DNA of 64,000 bases from Oscheius onirici. Taxonomy: Eukaryota > Nematoda > Chromadorea > Rhabditida > Rhabditidae. The position numbers were made by a program, and so were the translations under genes. The stretch covers positions 11,284,001-11,348,000 of the forward strand of contig OW051473.1 of NCBI GenBank assembly GCA_932521025.1, written 5' to 3'. The first letter of the stretch is position 1, and the number at the start of each line of letters is the position of its first letter. Shown piece by piece: positions 47,155 to 57,974 of the stretch. Below the pieces are notes generated by a model. The model worked only from the letters and a program-made list of their open reading frames with translations. It did no database searches and was not told the DNA's origin.

Positions 47155-47779
47155 ATGTTCGTCTCTCATGGTCTTCTGGTGCTCGTCATCACTACAGTTT
47201 CGGCTACCGGAAATGTGGTCAACTTTGACGTTTCGGGAGCTCCATAGTGTCCTACGCCAACTAGCTTCATTCGCAGAATGGTAGACGTGTGGCAAAAATA
47301 CGGAGCTTTAGGAAAAATCAACTTCAACTATTATCCTGAACAGTGGTGCGCCGGAAGAGGAACAGAACTGAGCTGCGCCACTAACCAAAGTGCGATGGCC
47401 ACATGTTTAAAGAAGGCTTTAAACAACGATCCGGCTCTGTATCTCGAGCCTCTTCTCTGATGTCAGGGTCGCCAGCAAACTATTGACAGTATTGTCACGT
47501 GTCTCAAGACCAAACCAGTTGCCAATAAGTTGGATATTGAACAGTGAGTATGCTCATATATTGTTAACAATTATATGTTTCAGACTGGAGCAATGCGACG
47601 GTGGCATTGAAGGACGCAAGTTGTTGGAAGCAGAGTATGACGCTTACCGTAGTTCCTACTTAGGTCCACGGTGGCCGACAATTTACTTAAACAACAGACT
47701 TTATCAAGACGCCGACAAGGATCCATGGGGAGCAGTCTGCAAGCTTCTGAATCCCAAGCCTAAGGAGTGCAGCAATTAA
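47155..47779 (+). pseudogene. GILT-like thiol reductase with two in-frame stop codons
   Basis: Exons 47155-47543 and 47584-47779. A signal peptide (MFVSHGLLVLVITTVSATG) precedes a GILT-type fold: VNFDVSGAP, CPTPTSFIRRMVDVWQKYG, NFNYYPEQWCAG, LSCATNQSAMATC, IEQLEQCDGGIEGRKLLE, WPTIYLNNRLYQDADKD. GILT proteins reduce disulfides in lysosomes or outside cells. Two stops interrupt the frame, TAG at 47245-47247 (codon 31) and TGA at 47458-47460 (codon 102). Each lies just before a TGT Cys codon. The CXXC active site reads CPTP, so the second catalytic Cys is missing. Everything else is intact, with a TATA-like box, an intron in phase and AATAAA at 47794-47799. It is either a recent pseudogene or a non-enzymatic paralog decaying in place. 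Confidence 0.7.
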
Positions 47780-47799
47780 GATAACTCTTGACGAATAAA

Positions 47800-50700
47800 C
47801 TTTCAAAATGACCAGTTTCTAAGCCAATGCGTAATCTTTGAGAACAGAGTGCGACTCGGACATAACTATTGATAAGGGTATACTATGAGTAAAGCCCATG
47901 TTTGGATACAGAAAATTGTCAGGAACCGAACGTCTCAAGAGATCGGACTAGTCGAAACAGGAGGACGTCCCCGACGGAAGCAGCTGTTAATCTTGAGAAT
48001 ACACACTTGAGTATGGGCGAGAAGTATGAAAGCAGCAATATCGTCATCAGAGTAACCAGGAGCAGAGATTAGCTGCTGCTGAAGAAAACTTGATGGTCGA
48101 GAAGAGACGTCTCTTGGAAGGCGGCCTCAGCTGAATGACGACGAACGAGAAGAATTCGATGACCAAAATCCGTAACACAATGGACATGAACATGCCATCA
48201 ATATTTGAACAGAAGTACAATAAAAAAACGGATTGGCGCAGTGGCAGGAGGCGCCAGCGTCAATCGAAAAAGCTTGAAGACGGGAGAATACTTTAGAATA
48301 AAATGATTAAGAATCTAAAATTATACGATTTGTGCCAACTGATTCTATGATGAGACAAGATTTGTCCTCAGTAAACTGAAAAGTATTATGTGAGTCAGAG
48401 GCTGGAAAGGTTTTTTTCGCAACACTCTTATCGTTGTTTTCTCTCGACAAAGGAGGAAGTTTTTGCATCCTTCCAGGTCACTGTCACGACCCCAACAAGG
48501 AAGATCTTTCGTGTTTATTTGTTCTTCAAGTGGGCAGCAACGGTCATGACACAGGCTTAAATGTTGCCATCAAGTCTCTGCTGACTGTTGACTTGTTTGC
48601 TTTTTCAGCGAACGCTCTCTCTGGTCGGGGCGTGCTAGGGGTCGCGCTAGGTACCGCAGCACGGGGGTCACAATGGTCACCGTTGTTTTTCAGAGATTAC
48701 TTATCAATTGGATGGAAGTTCCTCGATCGCGAGAGTATCATACGTATCGAAACTGGTCGGAAACCTTGTGACTTTACGAGAATACTGTATTTTTCAAACC
48801 GACTGCAGAGGTGAAAGGGGAAAAACTGTTTTCGGGAGAAAATGTTGTTTCAACAGCCGCTCGGTCAGAGGTCGAGGCCGTTCAAACAGTTTGCCGACCG
48901 GCGAGTTGCATTTCATGCCGGTATTTTCCCCACACCTCATAGCGGTGCCCAAAAACCTGACTGCCTTGTGAAAGTTTGCAAACATCCGTAAACAATCGCT
49001 TGTCCGCTGCCGATATCCGATGAGCTTTCCCCTCTCTCTCCTATTCAAAGAGTGAGGCTTGGGGGCATGGAACGGCCGTTCCTGCCTACCTCTGCAACTT
49101 TTTTCTTATCGAGACTGACGCCACCCAGCACGGCCATTACTGAAACTCTTGGTTTAGCAGTTTTACACCCACCTCGGCTATACCCAAAAACAAGGAAACT
49201 TGCGGTTTTGAATCAGTTTTCAGCCTTCCATTATAATCTCCTCTTGCAATTTTTTAGTATCCGGACAGGAGGCCCTGCACCCGGCACAGGCAAGTCCGTG
49301 CATCCCGGACTGTTTATTTGCTCGCATGCGTTTGAGCCAAGTTGTTAGTCAGCTAAAATTAGGAAAGAGGGTGGCTGAATTCCGGTCCACTGTATAAATC
49401 CTGAAAGTATAACCAGCCTCCTAGGTGCCATTCGTACCGTGTCAGCTCAGCAGAGAGAGTATGATCCTACTCAGTCCCCTCTCACCAAGCAACCCTGAAC
49501 AGTTGTCGGTAATTGTTTACCTCTCCCTGCACAAATGGGTCAGCGCTTCACTTGACAAGTCCTTGAACCGTATTTTTTGCTGCAAGTTTTTGATATATCG
49601 GTCAGAGATGCCTACAGTATCATTTGAAAGTGGGCGGAATTGAAAGTGCGAGTGTCCTTCGGCGGGATACGGTCAGCGCGCTTGCAACTATTTGCCCTTT
49701 CCCGCCCCGTGTACTGTACTCTCATTTAGGAGAGAAACCTTCGCAAAATTGTGACTACAACGTCCGGAATCCCAACTGTTTGCTGGGGGCGACTGTCCGA
49801 TGAGGATAATAGTTGTTTTGCATTGAACTGACCAGCAGTCAGAGAGCGCAGAGGCCGGCGAAGCGCAGACTGTTGAGGTATAGCATTGGCCGAGTTTGGA
49901 CAGGCCCTCGGTCACCTCTACACCTAATTGTTGAGGGCAGCAATAGCTTCTTTTCTCTTCCAGAACGGCTCGCTTTCCAATCTCTCCCCTCCCTTTAGGA
50001 AAGTCCTGCTAATCGACTTTCTCTAGCCCATTAGCCCGTCGGCTAGCATTACGCAAGAGCCTTGCGCCACAGTTCCGTTTTGATCTCGTTCCTGGTGGCG
50101 CAGTCGAGAAACTAGCCTTCGACTACTGTAGCTATCAGACATTAGTCATTTGTTGTTCTCAGATGAGAGAGGCAGCGCCCGCGGCGAGATCAAGCAACAG
50201 ATGCCAAGATTCTCTTTCCTCCTAGCTCCTTTCCACTAATTTTTCCTTGAAAGTTTTTACCTGATACCCGCCCGCATGTCACGAACTGTAACGCTTTTTA
50301 GGCTAACCTAAATTGATATGAGACGTTTATCCTCTATCAGTAACACAACATTTTTTGCTCGAAAACAACAAGCTGACACAAAGTATCTTATCTTGGTGGG
50401 CCCCCTATAACTTGGGTAAAAAGAAGGAAGCTGTTGTTGATAAGGCAGAGGCTCCGGTTCCCGCCGAGATCCCCTACTTTTGTTTGAATCTTAGAACGAG
50501 ACCAGAATTTACATAACTTGTAGAGGATACCGTTTTCGCCGCTTTTGTCATTCTCTCCGCCCGAAACTTGTGATCTCCGCGATTAGTGTCAAAAACCTAA
50601 CTGCCTTGTATATAAGCGTACCAGCCGGAGTACCAGTTAGAAAACTTAAAAATTTCGACCTTGGCCTTGCCGTCCGCTATCTTCTAACTAGGCAGAGAGG

Positions 50701-52172
50701 GGTTAGTTATGCAATGTCTTCTCTCTCATTCTCCGACAAGAATTCAAGTGTTTTCTGAACAATTGACCCTTTTCCGTTTGCTGCTTAAACAACGATGGTT
50801 TCAATAGTTTTCGGGTGGTCGACATTTGGGTCAAATTAACACCAGCCGCAACCGTCATTGCGTAACTTGCCTTGGGGTAGCCGTCTGTAATAAGCAGTCG
50901 CTTTTGGGTCGTTAACAATTTTATTTACTTGCACCTTTGGCCTTCTTCAAACACTCACACACAGGGAAAGAGACAGAGTTCGTGCGGCCGTCCCGCCTCA
51001 CAACATCGCCGCACTGCTCCGGAGCCATTCTCTACGCTTAAAAGATGTTTGTTTGAACAGTTTGTGCAAAATGCGCAAGTCCTCTCCAAATAAACAAGCC
51101 TAGAGCCTATCACGGGCTCTCTGTGTGTACAGTATACTTTCTCTCCTCTGACCAGCAAAATCCTACACACACAAAACACAGCTGACCGGTGTTTGCACGC
51201 GAAAAAGTCTCCGAAATGTCCGATGACAGAAGAGACTTTTTTCTCCTTCTCCTAGGTTTACCTACCTACACATTACTGTCCCCCCGTTTAGCTATCATCT
51301 CCTGACGCTTATCATATTTTGCCAAGTTTAGGCCAGTGTTTTCCTTCCTCGTTTCAATCTGTACTAGTTGCCAGTCACACATTCAGTTAAACCCACCATG
51401 TGTGAGCATTACTATTTACTGCTTTTGCTATCAAACAGCCGGTGCAAAGTAATTTCATGTTCAGCCAAAAGGTTTAGATTCTTAAACTCAGGAAGTTGTT
51501 ACTTCTTATAGATCGTAAGCACATTACTCACAGATCGCAGCCAAAAGTAAACGGCTTGTTTTTTAAGATAGGGGCCTTGTAAATTAAAAGTTCCACATGT
51601 TTTAAAGTTGACATATGGTACCGTAAACTAAGCCTTTCTTCTTTATCGCATCCACAAGGACAATTTCAAGAATTTTTGCAGATTGAATGAAACTATCCTG
51701 AAATCATGTATTAGCTAAACTTAAGGGAGTTCTTCATTCGAAAGTATATCTTCTCTTTCTTTCTCTTAAGACTTTCTAATCTTAAGACTAAGACAAATCT
51801 TAAGACTTTCTTTAGTAAATCCCGACCTGTTTCGAGACTTGTAACAGTGAGTCTTGGCAGCTGTAGCTGCCATAGTGGATTCGCTGCAACTGGCATGCGA
51901 CAATGGCTGCCGGTGTGACGGCGCACAATGCCCTTGTGTCACTCATTATCTTCCTTCTTCGACTTTCCACCTTCCCATCCAGATCCACCATCAAATTTGT
52001 GTGTTTTTCCCGACTATTTTTGGTCCGGACCACCTCACCTTTGGAACGGCTTTTTTGCATACTGCGTTCCAACTTGATTCTGTTATCCACTGCCGTTAAT
52101 AGGATTTCGGGGTGGCGTTTGTCATATTTTTCTTTAACTGAAGGACGGTCATTATTTGAAAATTTCCCTGTA
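47800..52172. other. Long gene-poor interval
   Basis: About 4.4 kb without a convincing gene. ORFs such as 48434-48814 (+) lack motifs and splice sites. The only recognisable item is an A-box-like tRNA fragment at 48225-48290 (separate entry). Confidence 0.4.
48225..48290 (+). repeat. A-box-only tRNA-like fragment
   Basis: TGGCGCAGTGG (48234-48244) is a perfect pol III A-box consensus, followed by GCAGGAGGCGCC, but no convincing B box follows. Probably a decayed tRNA or SINE copy. Confidence 0.3.
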
Positions 52173-52273
52173 CGTAAAGTTTTGAACCTTTACTAATAGT
52201 TAGCATGGTGACAAATTTCCGAACACAGCACATGGTTTTGCAAAATCTCCTGAGTCCTCTTGTTTTTTAAAGT
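52173..52273 (+). repeat. 99-bp dispersed element, copy 1 (upstream of mab-3-like start 1)
   Basis: The 99 bp at 52175-52273 match 55089-55187 with two differences (T/C and A/G near the left end), same orientation and no length change. Copy 1 is flanked by the 10-bp direct repeat TTTCCCTGTA (52163-52172 and 52273-52282), which looks like a target-site duplication. It ends 317 bp before ATG 52590. Confidence 0.9.
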
Positions 52274-52589
52274 TTCCCTGTAGGCCGGAAATGCTACCAT
52301 TACATATTTTGATCCGGCGGCCGCTTTGATTCACCTAAGCGCGACATTTCTCCCAAGCACCGTACAAGCATCTTGATTAAAACGGCAGCTAATGTCATAC
52401 AGTCTTGGCGCATTCGTGCCACAGTACTTCACTGTTTTCTCGTCTCGTTCAGTGTCCGTACTTAAGAAAAATTTCAGATGACGGACGTCCTCCGAAAGTT
52501 AAGCCACAATGGTTATCCGTCCGTGTTTCAAGCTAGCTCTCCGATTTTCCAGGTGATTTTAGGGCCAGAGCCGTTAAATCAAAAAGCAG

Positions 52590-55500
52590 ATGTCTCCGAC
52601 AGACTCTGTAGAAGAAATCCTGTCAAAGGTTCGCTTCTCGACACAGCCTGATCCTCTCCCAATGCCTCAGTTGTCACCGTTTGATCTTAGGTCAAAGTTT
52701 CTTCATCCAAACGGTACGAAAATTGAGCCCAAAACATCAAAAATCTTTTAGATTCAAGCAAGAAGGTCTACTTTTGTCAGCGGTGTCTTAACCACAGCCA
52801 AAAGGTGCCGAGGAAAAATCACAAGGTACGTAAAAGTAAAGTCTGATCTCGATTATTTTTTATTGTCTTTTGCGCAATAAAATTGTGTTGAGACAATTAG
52901 CGCCGCAGAGTTTTTTCAAGTAATATAGTTTCAAGGGTAGGTCGTACTTCCTCTTTTTGCAGTCTGATTGCCCATATACGAACTGCAAATGCGAGTACTG
53001 TATCTTGGTGGAGAATAGGAGAAAGCTGAATTCGAAGATTAATGATCTAAATTCGGTGAAGACGTCAGATAGCTCCAATGATGGCAACGATGAGGATCTG
53101 GGACCGTACAAACAGGACGCATTCCAGCAGATTAATAGTAAAGGGGGTAAGTTCGCATTTTTACTGGCCTTTCTGCAAAACTACTGAATCATAACCAGCC
53201 TATTTTGAGTGGTAGAGACCAACAAAAACACTTCTAAGTTACCGTAATCGAAAAAATTGAGCGTTTTTGATTCCAGATAATCTCAGATAAGGAACAGATC
53301 AGAGAAAGTCACCAAGTTCGATATGCTTACTAAATTTGTAGATCTGCAGAAGTGTGATCTCTAGTATCCGCCCAAAAAAATGATATTTTTTGTTGAACCT
53401 ATGATGCTTTCTGTGAAACTTTCACAAATATCTGGCTGAGATCATTTGTGCCAAGTAGTGAAAAGTATTCAAATAACTATGATGGCTTAGTCAGAAAAGG
53501 CCTTCTGCCAACTTTAGTCTTATGTATAGTCCAGAATTGAAGATTGCACTAACTTCCTTGAATAAACCAGTAAACATACACATGGTCCCCCTCAAAACAA
53601 ACTGCTTGAATTTGTTCTGTTATCTCCTCAAACGTTGTCCGTAAATATTCGGAGAACATTTAATTGTTTTCTACCCTTGCCCGCTGTCCGCTATACAGAT
53701 GGACAGCGGTCAGAGAACTGCGAGAGAGCAGGGCATTCAATGACGGGCGGAGCAAGCGGCATAGCTCAAAACATGCAGTTGTTTATTTCTAGGACTGGGT
53801 GATAACCAGACCGGGGCTGCTGCATGTTGTATACGCGAGAGAGAGAGAGAGAGAGGATGAATGCGTCACACTTATACTAGTCGCAACCAATACAAGAAAT
53901 TGCAATCGGGATTAGGAACGCTTTCAAAAACAGCTGTGCAAAAAAGTTTCGATCTTCGGAAAAGTAGTAATGCCTCCCGAATAGAGACGTTTCAAGGGAG
54001 ATGAAATCATTTTGAGCCTGACCAAAGTTTCTCTCAGGACGAGCTAAACGGGGAAGAAGGCTATCTAACAGAAACTATCCTTCAAAAAGTTGTGCCTCGA
54101 GTTTTACCAGCAATGAATTTCGTGATGAATTTCGGGTTCAAACATTTTGGCGTGAAACTTTTTGAGAAGCTACAAGTTGAGCCAAATTGTCCCGGTAGGC
54201 AGAGGGATACAGAATACTACTGTTATTTTGGCCTAAAATTTTCAAAGCCGCACTCATACTGTTCTGCCATCAATGGAATTCTATGTAGGAGCTCCACTGC
54301 AGTGCAGGACATCCTTCGGGAAACGTTTTAGAAACAGTGCGGTACCCAGAGACTCTGGTGATTCGCAGACCATGAATGAGCTAGAACGAGAGCAGCAAAA
54401 TGGGTCACGAACTGTTTGACAGAAAACAAGAGTAGCGAACTATACTGCTTTTGGCAAAGAGTGTCTATACTGTCAAGTTAGGCTCTCGTTGGATCAGAAA
54501 TTTTCAACGTACAACTTATTACAACCCAATCTACCAAAAACAATAGTTTCAAATTTTCCAAATTTCAGTTCTGTTCCATACATAAGAAAGTCATTAAAAT
54601 TTAAACCTGTTTTCCCTCTCAGTTCTCACACACCTGCTGTTTTCTCCCCAGTAACTATAGTTTTGATCCCTTGTATGTCAAAAATGCTTGTTATTATTTT
54701 TGCACACACATACGAATCCTTTGCGGAAGTCCTCCTACGTTCCGTAAAGCGAACAAACGCTCAAAGCACCTTATCCGATTACTTGAGAATTCTGCAAAAC
54801 ATGGGAACTACGTAGTAAACAACTATGCTGGACACTGCAGTGGACATGAATTGAATGACTTTCAACTATACATATCAAAGTAAAAAAATCCCTGTTATGA
54901 TGTTTTTAAATGTGAAACTTGTTAAACGTAGCCATTTTAGTCTCAACATGAACTTATTTCCTTGCAAATGTTCGTTTTTGAGACCAGGTGCAGCGGAACA
55001 AAACAATATTTTTTTGGGTTTTAATCTTCTAAACCCCGTCAGTAGTAGTATTCAACGCGACTTACTCATACGTAATCATAACAAACTATAAAGTTTTGAA
55101 CCTTCACTAGTAGTTAGCATGGTGACAAATTTCCGAACACAGCACATGGTTTTGCAAAATCTCCTGAGTCCTCTTGTTTTTTAAAGTCGAGATGAGCCTC
55201 TCGGCTTTGCGAAAAAAATCCTCGGGTATTTGAGTCAAAGAACAGCGAATCAACAAGGAAATTCTTCCGTACATTCCGAGAAATGTTTGATGCTTGCTCT
55301 GGTTTCAATAGGGTCAAAAAATTTCTTTAGAGTCCCCCTATTTGTCAAACTCTACAACTTTAGGACACTCTTTGAAATGGCATGTTTTTCCGTATGGCCT
55401 CATTCTCCCTCCCGGGTTTCGTTCCGTTTACAAAGCAGTGTGTTCCTCTATGCTGGAGGGCAACAGCCAGAAGGCGGGGTGAGGGAGAGGGGAGACCTAG

Positions 55501-57334
55501 GGGCGTGGCTCAAAATCCAGATGACCATTACGGCTTCGTAGTTATGACACAGCTCGGCTACTATCCACAGTCGATGGGTCTCTTTGACTCTTCAATTAGT
55601 GGCCAGCTTTCGGCTTTTGATAGCCTCTCGGCTACAGGTCTCGACGCTATTTCCATCAACGCCGCCATCAAGAGTGTCTTTGAGCACGAAGGTCCCAGTT
55701 ATTCAAGTAGGTGGCCCTTTGTTGGTTACTGTAATATGATCACAGGTTAATAATGATCTTAAATCAACTGAAAAGTAAAGTCAGCAAAATCTCTGTTCAG
55801 GTGTGAACATTCCTAATACAATAGTTGAGTCACTAAAAGCGCCCACAGTTGTTGCGCCTTCGGCTACAGTAACCGAACATTCAAAAGTTTGTTCTTCCCG
55901 CGCTGATTCATCATTTTTTTAAAGATTCGTTGAAAAATCGTAAATTTCAGAGCGCATCCCGAACTGTCAGAAGTGCGGTCAGCACGGCAAGAAGTCTCGT
56001 CTGAAGGGACACAAGAGAGTCTGTCCCTTTAAGGATTGTCCCTGCGAGAAAGTGAGTTTTCTACGCAATTACCTTGTTCGGTCAACTTGAGCCCCTGTTT
56101 TCCTCTTTTCTATAATAACTTTGTGTGTGTGTTTCACACACACAAAACTTGCCATTTGAAATCTTCTGAAATCTATTGAAACTTGGAATTGTTTGTCTTG
56201 TCTGACACCTTTGGAAATCAACCAAGTGTTTTAAGTGAAACACCATAAATTGTGTCAACAACCTTCGAGCACCTGCATTTAACGCGTACAGGGGCTATCG
56301 AAATGAGATAAACATGTTGTTTAGGGGGCCGCACCCTGAAATGGATAGCTATTTTTCCAGGGGCCTATACAATCAGTTGTTTTGTGGGAAATCTCTTATG
56401 AAGTTTGTGTAAAAGCAAAGTTTTCAGTGTGACGCTGTGACTGCTCGCCAGAAGCTCATGGCCGACCAGATCAAGATACGTAGAAGGCAGAAGAAGGACA
56501 CTAAACTGAACATGACTAGGGATCATTTCGCCTCGCAGATTCAAGCAGCTGCTGCTCTTTCGGCTACTGGATTGACACCGTTCTCTCTGAATGTCATCAA
56601 CAATGCTCTTCTTTGTGAGTTGGAGAATGTGCAAGACGCGTACTTTTGCAAAACACTGGTATTTCGGATGACATATTGATAGGATATGTCAGAAGACTCA
56701 TAATGTAGCAGTTTCCTTACAATTCTGATCAAGAGGTCATCTTGGGCATTTTAGACTAAGCTACAGTATAAACTTTCTTGTCTTAGTGTAATTTTTTAAG
56801 AACTCGTTTGTAATCAGCAAAGAAAAACGCTTTAAGTAACTTTGATGAAAATATGCATTAACTTAGCGGAATTTTCATTAGGTAAAGTGATACTGCTGTG
56901 CTCCCAAAGAACCACGTTAATAAACCGATTCCAGACCAGTTGAAGACTGTGCCGAGCGCTTTGTTAACTTCACCTGCCTCCTCTGACGGCTCTTCTTACT
57001 CTCCCCAGTCGTCGATAGGCTCAGCCTTCTCAGTACCTACCAGTACTCCGGAACTGTTGAAAACTCCTACAACACTGATTCCGCCCTCTCCTCCATCCCC
57101 TCTTCAGGTAGTTGAAAAGAGATACAATTGTTAAGCAGAATCTTGTAGAGCCTCGTGGCTCCCGTTGCCATCAACCCGGCGACTCCGAACACCAACAGCG
57201 CCTTCAATTTCCCGCTCACTCTCGGAAGTGACACAATTCTTCAGCTGCTCTCGAGCTATAAGCTGATGGAGACGAAATTTGAGTCGGATACGATGGATAT
57301 CGCTAACAATATCATCGACGTATGTACAGTTTAA
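52590..57334 (+). CDS. mab-3: MAB-3-type transcription factor with two DM zinc-finger domains (342 aa long form)
   Basis: Exons 52590-52713, 52752-52825, 52963-53146, 55951-56051, 56428-56614, 56935-57107, 57149-57334. DM1 (about 50-76): [33 protein letters not shown]2 (about 133-165): [31 protein letters not shown], then the recognition helix [19 protein letters not shown]. All eight zinc-binding Cys/His of each domain are present. Two DM domains in one protein is the arrangement of C. elegans MAB-3, which controls male sexual traits and represses yolk genes; extrapolation to this species is inference. The exon ending at 53146 and the alternative first exon ending at 55706 both end in phase 1, so each can join the DM2 exon. 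The C-terminus is Ser/Pro-rich. The long form depends on a 2.8-kb intron; two separate DM genes are the alternative. Confidence 0.82.
53836..53855. repeat. (GA)n tract in the large mab-3-like intron
   Basis: About 20 bp of GA repeat within the 2.8-kb intron. Confidence 0.8.
54038..54331 (+). other. Exon-like ORF inside the large intron (97 codons)
   Basis: Behind a TTTCTCTCAG acceptor the frame stays open for 97 codons: [57 protein letters not shown], then [18 protein letters not shown] and TAG. It needs a phase-0 partner, whereas the DM1 exon ends in phase 1; joined from there the frame is also open but shorter in sense. It could be an alternative last exon or a nested gene lacking a visible start. 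Confidence 0.35.
55089..55187 (+). repeat. 99-bp dispersed element, copy 2 (upstream of mab-3-like start 2)
   Basis: 97 of 99 bases match copy 1 (52175-52273). No flanking direct repeat here. It ends 356 bp before ATG 55544, about the same distance as copy 1 from its ATG. Confidence 0.9.
55544..55706 (+). other. mab-3: Alternative first coding exon of the mab-3-like gene (single-DM form, 269 aa)
   Basis: ATG 55544 opens [19 protein letters not shown] then [20 protein letters not shown] and ends TATTCAA|GTAGG in phase 1, so it joins the DM2 exon at 55951 giving [11 protein letters not shown]. No in-phase acceptor precedes it, which is why I treat it as a first exon with its own promoter. The resulting protein has only DM2. 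[11 protein letters not shown] resembles [11 protein letters not shown] encoded further down in the exon at 56428-56614. Confidence 0.65.
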
Positions 57335-57974
57335 CGTGTGGTGGCAGTTTTCCCAACGAATCTTTCATACTTGTAGCCTTGCCCCGGTCGTCTCCCCCCG
57401 GCTATTCGAGTCGACTCGACCATGTGATTTCTTCCCAAAACCCTCTTGAAAAAACGTTATACCCGTGTCATTCGTCCCACAACTGGCTGTGATTCTTGCA
57501 AAATTAGCGTCTACCTCTACTTTACAATGCATATTTGACAATACAAATTGTTACCTCCTCCACCCCTAGCAGCCGTTCATCTCCTTACAGCAGCAATGTG
57601 TACATATTCGTTTCCCATTCTTCTACCATGCCCATATCAGTTTTAGTCACAGTAGTGACGTAGTCCTTTCTACTGTAACAATAAAGATTGGAAGAAGTTG
57701 CTTCTCTCTCTGCAGAAATCGCATTGCTAATCCACTGTTTTTGTCATCCTCGTATAGCGGGAGCTATTGTGGTCACTGCAAGGCGTGTTGCGTCCAAAAC
57801 AATATTTCTTCCCCCTTCCAAGCCTGCCACCCTGACCAACAACACTGTGTGTTTACTACTACGAAAAACAACCAGAGCTCCAAGAACAGTCAAGGGGTCC
57901 GGATGAAATCCCGCTTATTTCTCGTTTAAACTCTTAAAACGAGTGTTTTGTGGAATTAAAAAAACTAGGGCGAG
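57335..57974. other. 3' region of the mab-3-like gene, convergent with cyclophilin
   Basis: A 3' UTR of about 345 bp ends with AATAAA at 57680-57685. GAC|GTATGTAC at 57320 could be a donor for a further exon, but none is evident. Confidence 0.5.
57680..57685 (+). terminator. Poly(A) signal AATAAA
   Basis: Likely poly(A) signal of the mab-3-like gene. Confidence 0.5.

Noticed and set aside
47458..47460. TGA as selenocysteine in the GILT-like gene
   Set aside because: The position precedes rather than replaces a Cys, a TAG also interrupts the frame, and I see no SECIS-like structure before the poly(A) signal.
48434..48814. 126-aa plus-strand ORF
   Set aside because: No recognisable domain, no poly(A) signal, mixed composition; not supported.
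56122..56150. GT/CA inverted repeat GTGTGTGTGTTTCACACACACA
   Set aside because: A microsatellite-like hairpin in an intron; short and common, no evidence of function.
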